Shown here: in pieces, positions 25,537 to 33,431 of the stretch
How the letters are laid out: every line of letters begins with the position of its first letter
Numbering within the stretch: position 1 is the first letter of the stretch
Assembly (NCBI RefSeq): GCF_900178525.1
Contig: NZ_FXDJ01000008.1
Location: 5,001-69,000, forward strand
Length of the DNA stretch: 64,000 nucleotides
Direction of reading: 5' to 3'
From: Massilibacteroides vaginae
GTDB taxonomy: Bacteria > Bacteroidota > Bacteroidia > Bacteroidales > Tannerellaceae
Translations under genes and position numbers: made by a program
The notes under the pieces: model-generated
Seen by the model: only the letters and a program-made list of their open reading frames with translations
Databases searched by the model: none
Told to the model about the DNA's origin: nothing

Positions 25537-26787
25537 ATGTCAATTATTACAGATTTTGATCTTCATATTGAGCAAGCCCGTGAGCGTATTCGGGAAGCTG
25601 TTCAAAAAACCCCATTACAATACAACAAACGTATTTCTACACGGTATGACGCGAATGTTTATTTGAAAAGAGAAGATTTGCAAGTTGTTCGTTCCTACAA
25701 ATTGCGTGGAGCGTATAATATGATAAAGAGTATGGAGCCGGACCTGCTGGCAAAAGGAGTGGTTTGCGCAAGCGCCGGCAATCATGCGCAGGGATTTGCA
25801 TTCAGTTGCAGTGCCATGGAAATCAGAGGTGTGATTTTTATGCCTCAAACAACACCCAAACAGAAAATCAAACAAACAAAAATGTTTGGAAAAGAGTACG
25901 TGGAAGTGATTCTTAAAGGAGATACTTTCGACGATTGTGCCGAAGCTGCGAAGCAATACACAAAGGAACATCAAATGACGTTTATTCCGCCGTTTGATCA
26001 TCCCCGTATTATTGAAGGGCAGGGAACCATCGCTATTGAGATATTGGAAGAACTTAAAAACGTGGATTATCTTTTTATCCCTGTTGGCGGCGGCGGACTA
26101 TGTGCCGGTGTGGGTGCTTATATGAAAGAACATTCACCGAACACAAAGATAATCGCGGTTGAACCGGCTGGTGCTGCTTCTATGAAGGCTGCTTTTGAAG
26201 CCGGTGCTCCGGTTACGTTAAAAAAAATCGACAAATTTGTAGATGGAGCGGCTGTGAAACGGGCGGGTGATATTACCTATTCCATTTGTAAAGAAGTTGT
26301 AGATGATATCTGCCTGATACCCGAAGGTGAGGTGTGTTCTGCTATTCTGCGTATATATAATGAAGATGCTATTGTGATAGAGCCTGCCGGTGCTTTGGCC
26401 GCGGCGGCAATTAAGCATTATGCCGGAGAAATTAAGGGTAAAAACGTGGTTTCGATTATCAGCGGTAGTAATAACGATATCGATCGTATGCAGGAAATCA
26501 AAGAACGTTCTCTTTTGTTTGAAGGATTGAAGCATTATTTTATAATTCGTTTTACACAGCGCCCAAGTGCGTTGAAAGACTTTGTGAATAAGGTGTTAGG
26601 TCCGCATGATGATATTGTGCGTTTTGAATACATGAAGAAAAACGAGAAGGAAAGCGGCCCCGCCCTTGTTGGAATAGAACTGAACTGTCGGGAAGATTAT
26701 GATGCGCTGATCGCTCGTATGTATGAATACGAATATGACTTTACGGTGTTAAATAAAGATAGCGATTTGTTCGGTTATTTGGTCTAA
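25537..26787 (+). CDS. ilvA: Threonine ammonia-lyase (threonine dehydratase)
   Basis: PLP enzyme converting threonine to 2-oxobutanoate, the first committed step of isoleucine synthesis. The 416-residue protein has the PLP lysine in VRSYKLRGAYNM, ASAGNHAQGFAFS, FDHPRIIEGQGTIAIEI and the phosphate-binding loop VGGGGLCAGVG, and ends with an ACT-like regulatory domain (about 335-416, HYFIIRFTQRPSALKDFV). The regulatory domain suggests the biosynthetic form, but other ilv genes are not adjacent. It is divergent from the DUF5063 gene across array E. Confidence 0.93.
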   Translation: MSIITDFDLHIEQARERIREAVQKTPLQYNKRISTRYDANVYLKREDLQVVRSYKLRGAYNMIKSMEPDLLAKGVVCASAGNHAQGFAFSCSAMEIRGVIFMPQTTPKQKIKQTKMFGKEYVEVILKGDTFDDCAEAAKQYTKEHQMTFIPPFDHPRIIEGQGTIAIEILEELKNVDYLFIPVGGGGLCAGVGAYMKEHSPNTKIIAVEPAGAASMKAAFEAGAPVTLKKIDKFVDGAAVKRAGDITYSICKEVVDDICLIPEGEVCSAILRIYNEDAIVIEPAGALAAAAIKHYAGEIKGKNVVSIISGSNNDIDRMQEIKERSLLFEGLKHYFIIRFTQRPSALKDFVNKVLGPHDDIVRFEYMKKNEKESGPALVGIELNCREDYDALIARMYEYEYDFTVLNKDSDLFGYLV

Positions 26788-26882
26788 ATGACCATGTGTA
26801 TGTGTGTTTTTTATATCTTCGCATTTATAACTTGATGAGATTTATTCCGTGTTGGGTTATCACAAATATAATTAAGAAAAAG

Positions 26883-28001
26883 ATGAAGAAAGTAATTTTG
26901 TTTGCCGGTTCTGCTATCCTATTAGCAGCTTGCAGTGAAAAGCCGGGTTATCAGATATCCGGAACAGTGGCTGACGCTGAACTAAATGGTCAGTATGTTT
27001 ATCTTTATCCGTATGGAGACCGTGAAGCTGCTCCGCTGGATAGTGCTCTTGTAACTAACGGAGCTTTCTCTTTAAAAGGAGAGCAGGCAAGCCCGGCTCT
27101 TCGCACACTTCGCTTTAGTACCGACGTGGTTGAACCGGTACGTGCCTCTGCCGGTTTAAATTCTCCTTTTTCGGCAACATTCACGTTGGAAAATGCCAAA
27201 ATCAATGCGGTTTTAGATTCTGTGTCGGCAGTAACCGGTACGTTGGAAAATGACGCTTTTACCGCTTTCCAGAAAGAATTAATTGTCATTAACGAGGAAA
27301 TGCAACAAATCTATGCGGAAGCGAAGAGTGAAGATCAGGCTGTTGCAGAAGCGGCGGAAGCTAAATATGAAAAAGCATCTGAAAAATTGTCGGCCAAAGC
27401 AAAAGCCTATCTTTCATCGAATGCAAATAAATTGTTAGCAGGAAAAACAATCGTTGATTTTCGTTACAACCTGAACGAAGCAGACCAAGCTGAGCTGATT
27501 GCCAAAGCGGATTCTGTATTTAAAAGCGCTCCGGGTGTTGATAAATTAATTGCCCACCTTGATGTGCTTAAGAAAGTAGCGGTAGGTCAAAAAATGACCG
27601 ACTTTGAGATGGCCGATGTAAAAGGAGAGGTTAAGAAATTGTCTGATTTTATTGGAAAGAACAACTATGTTTTGGTTGATTTCTGGGCATCATGGTGCCC
27701 TCCGTGTAGAAAAGAAATGCCAAACTTAGTGGCTTTACATAAAAAATACAAGGCTAAAGGATTCGATATCGTAGGTGTATCTTTAGACAGCGATAAAGCA
27801 GCCTGGGAAAAAGGAATCAAGGATTTGGGAATCACCTGGCCTCAATTGTCCGACCTGAAAGGCTGGCAGAATGAAGGTGCGGCATTGTATGGTGTAAACT
27901 CAATACCTCATGTGTTACTGATCGATAAAGAAGGAACGATTATCGCGAAACAATTACATGGCGATAAACTAAATCAAAAATTAGAAGAATTATTTAAATA
28001 A
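26883..28001 (+). CDS. TlpA-family thioredoxin lipoprotein with N-terminal DUF4369-like domain
   Basis: A 372-residue periplasmic thiol-disulfide protein. A lipoprotein signal (MKKVILFAGSAILLAAC) puts the lipidated Cys at about residue 17. A DUF4369-like beta domain (about 25-125: YQISGTVADAELNGQYVYLYPYGDREAAPLDSALV region) and a helical linker precede the thioredoxin domain (about 235-372) with active site WCPPCRK and cis-proline in SIPHVLLID. The frame extends to 26796, but the signal peptide fixes the start at 26883. Family members reduce or fold exported proteins. The small membrane gene follows 7 bp later. Confidence 0.9.
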   Translation: MKKVILFAGSAILLAACSEKPGYQISGTVADAELNGQYVYLYPYGDREAAPLDSALVTNGAFSLKGEQASPALRTLRFSTDVVEPVRASAGLNSPFSATFTLENAKINAVLDSVSAVTGTLENDAFTAFQKELIVINEEMQQIYAEAKSEDQAVAEAAEAKYEKASEKLSAKAKAYLSSNANKLLAGKTIVDFRYNLNEADQAELIAKADSVFKSAPGVDKLIAHLDVLKKVAVGQKMTDFEMADVKGEVKKLSDFIGKNNYVLVDFWASWCPPCRKEMPNLVALHKKYKAKGFDIVGVSLDSDKAAWEKGIKDLGITWPQLSDLKGWQNEGAALYGVNSIPHVLLIDKEGTIIAKQLHGDKLNQKLEELFK

Positions 28002-28008
28002 TCAGGTC

Positions 28009-28197
28009 ATGAATAAGAAGTTAATCACGCGTATCTTACTTGCACTTATTGTACTTACAATTGTTGCGACAGTAATACTTTATTTTGTTTATCAGAACGA
28101 AAAACCTATGATGGCATTCTATCTGGCTTGCAGTGGGGGACTATTCGTGATTAACTTTTCGATCACCTTGTTTTTTATCCGTAAGAATTTTAAATAA
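28009..28197 (+). CDS. Small two-helix membrane protein
   Basis: A 62-residue protein with two hydrophobic helices (about 7-27 and 33-55) and basic ends (MNKKL, FIRKNFK). I do not recognise the family. It lies 7 bp after the TlpA gene and 28 bp before the C69 dipeptidase gene, so it is probably co-transcribed and its start is well supported by spacing. Confidence 0.7.
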   Translation: MNKKLITRILLALIVLTIVATVILYFVYQNEKPMMAFYLACSGGLFVINFSITLFFIRKNFK

Positions 28198-28225
28198 CTT
28201 CTAACACCAAACTAAATATATTATA

Positions 28226-29869
28226 ATGAAGAAAAAGCATTTTATCGTTGCGGCGGCTTTAGCTGTTTTTTCAGTGGCGGAAACAATGGCTTGTACCAGT
28301 TTCCTGATCGGGAAAAAAGCATCTGCCGATGGGTCGGTTATGATTAGTTACGCGGCAGATTCGCATGGTTTGTATGGAGAGTTATACCGTTGGCCGGCGG
28401 CAGTATGGCCTAAAGGGAGTATGCTCGAAATCCGTGAATGGGATACCAATAAACCGTTGGGCCGGATTCCACAAGTAGAACGTACCTATTCTGTTGTAGG
28501 GAATATGAACGAACATCAGGTAGCAATTACGGAAAGTACATTCGGTGGTCGTCCGGAATTGGTGGATACAACCGGCATTATGGACTACGGAAGCCTGATC
28601 TATATTGCGCTGCAACGCTCAAAAACAGCTCGTGAGGCAATAGATGTAATTACCGGACTGGTAGCTGAGCATGGCTACTATAGTAGTGGTGAATCATTCT
28701 CTATCGCAGATAAAAATGAGGTATGGATGATGGAGTTGATCGGTAAGGGCGTAGGTAATAAAGGAGCTGTTTGGGTAGCTATCCGTATTCCGGATGATTG
28801 CATTGCAGCACATGCCAACCAATCACGCATCCAACAAATTCCGTTTGATGATAAAGAAAACTGTTTGTATTCTCCCGATGTAGTTTCTTTTGCGCGTGAA
28901 AAGGGATATTTTAAAGGAAAAGATAAAGATTTCAGTTTTCAGAATGCATATTGCCCATACGACTTTAGCGGTTTGCGTGGTTGCGAAGCTCGTGTATGGT
29001 CTTTCTTCCGCAAATATGATAAAACAATGGATAAATATACCGACTTTATCAAAGGCGACGCAAGCAAAGAACCAATGCCTCTTTACATTAAGCCGGATAG
29101 AAAACTGTCTGTACAGGACGTGCAAAACGGAATGCGTGATCATTACGAAGGCACAGATCTGGATATGACAAATGACGATGGCGCAGGACCATATAAAGTT
29201 CCTTATCGCTGGAGACCGATGAACTTTACCATAGACGGAAAGACCTACGTAAATGAACGTGCTATTGCTACACAACAATCAGGTTTTGTGATTGTTCCGC
29301 AAATGCGTAACTGGTTGCCCGATCCGGTTGGGGGTGTACTTTGGTTTGCGGTTGACGATGCGGATATGGCCGTGTTTACACCTGTGTATTGTTCAGTGCA
29401 AGCTGCTCCTGAATGTTACCGTGTAGGTAATGGTGATATGATGAACTTCTCCTGGACTTCCGCTTTCTGGATTCATAACTGGGTGGCTAATATGGCATAC
29501 CACAAATATAGCTTTATGATTGAAGATATCCGTAAAGTACAACAGGAATTAGAGAACGGTTATCAGGATGTTTTGCCGGCAATCGACAAAGCAGCTACCG
29601 AACTCTATGCAAAAGACCCGGCAGAAGCTGCAAAATTCCTGACCTGGTTTAGTTCTACCAATTCGGATGAGGCTACGGCACGTTGGAAAAAATTAGGCGA
29701 GTATTTGATTGTAAAATATATTGATGGAAATGTAAAGAAGGAAGAAAACGGACGTTTCAAACAAAACGGATATGGATTATCCGCTTATCCTGATTTCCCC
29801 GGATATGACGAAACTTACTACCGCAGCATTGTGAAAAGTGCCGGCGATCGTTTACGTGTAACTGAATAA
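28226..29869 (+). CDS. C69-family dipeptidase
   Basis: A 547-residue secreted Ntn-type peptidase. A signal peptide (about 1-22, ending ETMA) is followed directly by CTSFLIGKKASADGS. Cys23 would be the N-terminal nucleophile exposed by processing, as in the PepD/C69 family. Other family segments are NEHQVAITESTFGG, GYYSSGESFSIADKNEVWMMELIGKG and the tryptophan-rich C-terminal half. It probably trims dipeptides in the periplasm. It follows the TlpA and small membrane genes, and an outer-membrane barrel gene lies 38 bp downstream. Confidence 0.92.
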   Translation: MKKKHFIVAAALAVFSVAETMACTSFLIGKKASADGSVMISYAADSHGLYGELYRWPAAVWPKGSMLEIREWDTNKPLGRIPQVERTYSVVGNMNEHQVAITESTFGGRPELVDTTGIMDYGSLIYIALQRSKTAREAIDVITGLVAEHGYYSSGESFSIADKNEVWMMELIGKGVGNKGAVWVAIRIPDDCIAAHANQSRIQQIPFDDKENCLYSPDVVSFAREKGYFKGKDKDFSFQNAYCPYDFSGLRGCEARVWSFFRKYDKTMDKYTDFIKGDASKEPMPLYIKPDRKLSVQDVQNGMRDHYEGTDLDMTNDDGAGPYKVPYRWRPMNFTIDGKTYVNERAIATQQSGFVIVPQMRNWLPDPVGGVLWFAVDDADMAVFTPVYCSVQAAPECYRVGNGDMMNFSWTSAFWIHNWVANMAYHKYSFMIEDIRKVQQELENGYQDVLPAIDKAATELYAKDPAEAAKFLTWFSSTNSDEATARWKKLGEYLIVKYIDGNVKKEENGRFKQNGYGLSAYPDFPGYDETYYRSIVKSAGDRLRVTE

Positions 29870-29907
29870 TTAGTTTATTTTAAACCGTTTTTATTAAGGT
29901 AAAAGTT

Positions 29908-30375
29908 ATGAAAAGAGTGATTATGTTATTGTTGCTTACAGTAATTACAACTGTAGGCTATGCGCAGAAGGGAAAGACTTCTGCCGGTTTTACATTAGGC
30001 CATGCTTTTGATACTGAAAATGTAATAGCAGGGATTGATCTTCAGTATAATGTGACAGATGAGGTGCGTTTGGCTCCAAGTTTATCTCACTTTATAAAGA
30101 ATAATGGATTGAACGCATGGGCGATAGATATAAATGCACATTATGTGTTTACACTGAGTGATGTGTTTGGGTTCTATCCCTTAGGCGGAGTCGGACTTAC
30201 ATTTTGGGATTATAAGTGGCGCCATTCCAGCATGAACCGATTTGGTTTGAATGTTGGTTTAGGAGGCGAGATTTACGCGACAAAAGAAATAACCGTCGGA
30301 TTAGAAATGAAGTATAATATCATGTCTGACTTAGATCAGGCGATAGCTGGTATCCGCATCGGATACACTTTCTGA
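29908..30375 (+). CDS. Small outer-membrane beta-barrel protein
   Basis: A 155-residue protein with a signal peptide (about 1-19, ending VGYAQ) and alternating beta-strand patterns typical of an eight-strand OmpX/OmpW-size barrel. The C-terminus ends in an aromatic (AGIRIGYTF), the usual outer-membrane insertion signal. Function is unknown. A hairpin terminator follows about 25 bp later. Confidence 0.8.
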   Translation: MKRVIMLLLLTVITTVGYAQKGKTSAGFTLGHAFDTENVIAGIDLQYNVTDEVRLAPSLSHFIKNNGLNAWAIDINAHYVFTLSDVFGFYPLGGVGLTFWDYKWRHSSMNRFGLNVGLGGEIYATKEITVGLEMKYNIMSDLDQAIAGIRIGYTF

Positions 30376-30401
30376 TAAGAGGAGTTGTTTTTTTAATAAT
30401 A

Positions 30402-30440
30402 GAAGAGGGGTTGAGCTGTTGAGGTTCAGCCCCTTTTTGT
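30402..30440 (+). terminator. Terminator of the small barrel gene
   Basis: GGGGTTGAGC and GGTTCAGCCCC pair as an imperfect hairpin (with G-T pairs) followed by TTTTTG. It lies between convergent genes and abuts the stop of the transglycosylase gene. Confidence 0.75.
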
Positions 30441-31819
30441 TATGATTTTGTCCGCTCTTTATAATACGCGTAACGTTTCATAATTTGCGAAACATAATTT
30501 GCTGTTTCCGATCCACGAAGATAACCGTGCTTACAGATAGAATCATTATAGTAGGAAGGTTCGCTTTTCAGTCTGATGTATTCGGCTACATTATTGTCCC
30601 AGATATATGGGTTTTTGCCGTACTTAACCGCCAGCTTTTGCGCATCATAGATATGTCCGATACCCGCATTATAAGCTGCTAAGGTGAATTTTATCTTCTC
30701 CTGTGGTTCGGTAATCTTTTGAAAACCTTTTCGGAATTCGGCTAAACAGCGTACTGCCGTATGGATAGAAATATCCGAATCTTGTAATTCGTGCGGACTT
30801 ACCCCAAAGCCTCTTGCCGTTCCCGGCATAATTCCCATTAATCCTTGAGCACCCGCCCACGAAACTACTCTTGTGTTGAATCTTGATTCCTGATAAGCGA
30901 TTGATGCCAGCAATTGCCAGTCCCAACCGAGTGTAGGTGCATGCTTTTTAAATGAAGAGTCGTAGGGCGAAATATGTCCGTTCTTAATATCAGGTATTTC
31001 ACTTAATTCCGGAATTTTACTAAGCTCAAAATAACGTTTTACGGTAGCCCTGAAAACTCGTTTGCCGGTATTGTTGGATGACCATTCATTGATTGCTGCT
31101 GCCAGATCAGGACTTTTCTTATTGACAATCCAGGAAGACCGTTGTGTGAAGCTGATATTCAGATTAACATTGATGTTCCAATGGTAGGTTTTATTCAGAC
31201 GAGCTAAATTATCATCACTAACCGTATAGCTGATCTCCCCTTTTGAAACCTGTTCAATCAGGTCTTCGGTTGTGACTGAGTCTTCGTGTACTTCCAGAAT
31301 TCGCAGACCTCCGCCTAATTCTTCATTTAGGTTATGCAGACGTTCGGCGTATTTTGTGTTTGCTTTTACGTGTATGTCTTTGCCAATCAGTTCGGTAACG
31401 TTGCCTATTATTGTATCTCCTTTGTTGGAACGTTGTACTAAAACCTGGCTGGTTAGCTCTTCATAACCACAAAAAAGAACATCCTTTTTCAGTTCGTTAT
31501 TAACAAAGATGGGATAGGCAGCAACGTCCGCTTCACCCGTTTTAATCATTTCTATTAATTCGGGTACGCTTTCGGCAACGAGGATTTTAAGATTCAGATC
31601 ATTCGAATATGCGAAATCTTTGATCAGGTCGTACTCATAACCCATTTCTTCCATTTTATATTGGAAATAGGAAGTCGAGCCATATAAAGTTACCGCCTTT
31701 ATCTCACCGGCTTCTTTAATCTGAACCAAATCCTGTATTGTAACCTCAGACTTCTTCGGACTGAAACAACCCGTCAGCAGACTGAAAGAGAAAAAGTATA
31801 TAAGCCCTTTTCTTAACAT
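30440..31819 (-). CDS. mltF: MltF-like membrane-bound lytic transglycosylase
   Basis: A 459-residue lipoprotein (signal LIYFFSFSLLTGC). The N-terminal half (about 40-270) is a family 3 solute-binding domain (YEYDLIKDFAYSNDLNLKI). The C-terminal SLT domain (about 295-440) contains the catalytic glutamate in SIAYQESRFN, GLMGIMPGTA and LAAYNAGIGHIYDAQ. It cleaves peptidoglycan glycan strands to 1,6-anhydro ends, and the binding domain probably regulates activity. rlmD lies 15 bp upstream on the same strand. Confidence 0.93.
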   Translation of the reverse strand: MLRKGLIYFFSFSLLTGCFSPKKSEVTIQDLVQIKEAGEIKAVTLYGSTSYFQYKMEEMGYEYDLIKDFAYSNDLNLKILVAESVPELIEMIKTGEADVAAYPIFVNNELKKDVLFCGYEELTSQVLVQRSNKGDTIIGNVTELIGKDIHVKANTKYAERLHNLNEELGGGLRILEVHEDSVTTEDLIEQVSKGEISYTVSDDNLARLNKTYHWNINVNLNISFTQRSSWIVNKKSPDLAAAINEWSSNNTGKRVFRATVKRYFELSKIPELSEIPDIKNGHISPYDSSFKKHAPTLGWDWQLLASIAYQESRFNTRVVSWAGAQGLMGIMPGTARGFGVSPHELQDSDISIHTAVRCLAEFRKGFQKITEPQEKIKFTLAAYNAGIGHIYDAQKLAVKYGKNPYIWDNNVAEYIRLKSEPSYYNDSICKHGYLRGSETANYVSQIMKRYAYYKERTKS

Positions 31820-31834
31820 AGGTAGAGCATTTCT

Positions 31835-33247
31835 TTATTTCTTTTCCAATAAGACTACGTTTTCCACATGATGCGTATGGGGGAACATATCGACAGGTCT
31901 TACCTTCTTTACGTCGTATTTCACGCTTAGTAGGCTCAGGTCTCTTGCTTGTGTGGCAGGGTTGCAGCTCACATAAACAATCCGTTTAGGTTCCGCGTTG
32001 AGAATTGTATTGATTACATCGTCGTGCATTCCGGCACGTGGAGGGTCTGTTATAATAACATCAGGTTGTCCGTTTTCTTTGATGAAACTGTCAACCAGAA
32101 TATCTTTCATGTCTCCGGCGTAAAAGGAAGTATTTGTAATTCCGTTCAGTTCGGAATTTACTTTCGCGTCTTCTATTGCTTCGGGAACGTATTCGATTCC
32201 TACTACTTTCTTTGCCTGACGGGATACGAAATTCGCGATCGTTCCTGTACCGGTATATAAGTCATACACTACCTCGTTTCCGGTTAGTCCGGCAAATTCA
32301 CGGGTTATTTTATACAGGTTGTAAGCTTGTTCGCTGTTCGTTTGATAAAAAGATTTGGCCCCGACTTTAAATTTCAGACCTTCCATCTCTTCAATCATGT
32401 GATCCTTACCGGCGAAAACACATATTTCCTGATCGGTAATCGTGTCGTTGCATTTCTCGTTTATTACGTATAATAACGAAGTGATCTCCGGAAACTGCTC
32501 CTGCAAATGACGAAGCAGACTTTCGCGTTTTTCCTTGTCTTCATAATAAAATACGGCAACAACCATCAGATCACCCGTAGAAGACGAGCGTATCATCAAT
32601 GTACGTACAAAACCTTCCTGATTGCGGAGGTCGAAAAACGGATATCCTTCGTGAGACAGGCAATATGCTTTGACAGCCAACCTGATTTTATTTGAAATGT
32701 CGCTTTGTAGCCAGCATTTATTAATATCGAGCACCTTATCAAACATACCCGGAATATGAAAGCCTGCCGCATCCATGCAGTCAAACTTAGCTCCGGATTT
32801 AACCTCCTCGTCTGTCAGCCATTTCTTGTTTGAAAAAGTGAATTCGAGTTTATTACGATAAAACACCGTCCGTTCAGATCCTAAAATAGGCAGGATTTCT
32901 TCCATTTCTATTTTTCCGATACGGGTTAAGTTATCGATAACTTGCTGATGCTTGTACTTTAATTGTTCATCGTAGGGAAGATGTTGCCATTTGCAGCCAC
33001 CACAAACGCCAAAATGTTCACAGAATGGCTCTGCGCGTTGTGGGGAATAAGTGTGAAAATAGACAGCGCGCCCTTCGGCATAACTGTTTTTCTTTCTTGT
33101 CAACTGGATATCAACCACGTCTCCGGGAGCCACATAAGGTATAAATACCACATAATCGTTTACTTTCGCTATTGCTTTACCTTCAGAGCCAACACCGGTA
33201 ATCATTACCTTCTCTAAGAGTGGTAATTGCTTCTTTCTCTTTGCCAA
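31835..33247 (-). CDS. rlmD: 23S rRNA (uracil-C5)-methyltransferase RlmD
   Basis: A 470-residue TrmA/RlmD-family enzyme with an N-terminal TRAM domain (LEKVMITGVGSEGKAIAKVNDYVVFIPYVAPGDVVDIQL region) and an iron-sulfur motif (CEHFGVCGGCKW). The SAM domain has VYDLYTGTGTIANFVS and the catalytic Cys in YVSCNPATQARDL. The frame runs up to 33277, but the -7 box TACATTTG (33275-33282) overlaps that point. The TTG at 33247, giving (M)AKRKKQLPLLEKV, is the likely start; ATG 33205 would cut into the TRAM domain. Confidence 0.9.
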   Translation of the reverse strand: MAKRKKQLPLLEKVMITGVGSEGKAIAKVNDYVVFIPYVAPGDVVDIQLTRKKNSYAEGRAVYFHTYSPQRAEPFCEHFGVCGGCKWQHLPYDEQLKYKHQQVIDNLTRIGKIEMEEILPILGSERTVFYRNKLEFTFSNKKWLTDEEVKSGAKFDCMDAAGFHIPGMFDKVLDINKCWLQSDISNKIRLAVKAYCLSHEGYPFFDLRNQEGFVRTLMIRSSSTGDLMVVAVFYYEDKEKRESLLRHLQEQFPEITSLLYVINEKCNDTITDQEICVFAGKDHMIEEMEGLKFKVGAKSFYQTNSEQAYNLYKITREFAGLTGNEVVYDLYTGTGTIANFVSRQAKKVVGIEYVPEAIEDAKVNSELNGITNTSFYAGDMKDILVDSFIKENGQPDVIITDPPRAGMHDDVINTILNAEPKRIVYVSCNPATQARDLSLLSVKYDVKKVRPVDMFPHTHHVENVVLLEKK

Positions 33248-33274
33248 TTTCTTTACATTTAATTTTTCGCCACA

Positions 33275-33282
33275 CAAATGTA
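33275..33282 (-). promoter_or_regulatory. -7 box (TACATTTG) of rlmD
   Basis: TACATTTG on the minus strand, 28 bp before the proposed TTG start. It decides the start by excluding the longer reading frame. Confidence 0.6.
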
Positions 33283-33369
33283 CATATTTACTTGATAACT
33301 CAATATTAGATGGTTGTAAAACACATATTTTCGCTATTATTCCTTATTACTAATAAACATTAAATAGTA

Positions 33370-33377
33370 TATATTTG
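33370..33377 (+). promoter_or_regulatory. -7 box (TATATTTG) of ppdK
   Basis: Perfect TAnnTTTG match 55 bp upstream of the ppdK ATG. No clear -33 element is seen. Confidence 0.6.
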
Positions 33378-33431
33378 TACAAAATGTAAAGTCGAGATTG
33401 CAAAACAAATCTAATAATAACTAGCTGGATT

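Noticed and set aside
26796-26882. N-terminal extension of the TlpA protein
   Set aside because: It would bury the lipoprotein signal peptide that starts at 26883.
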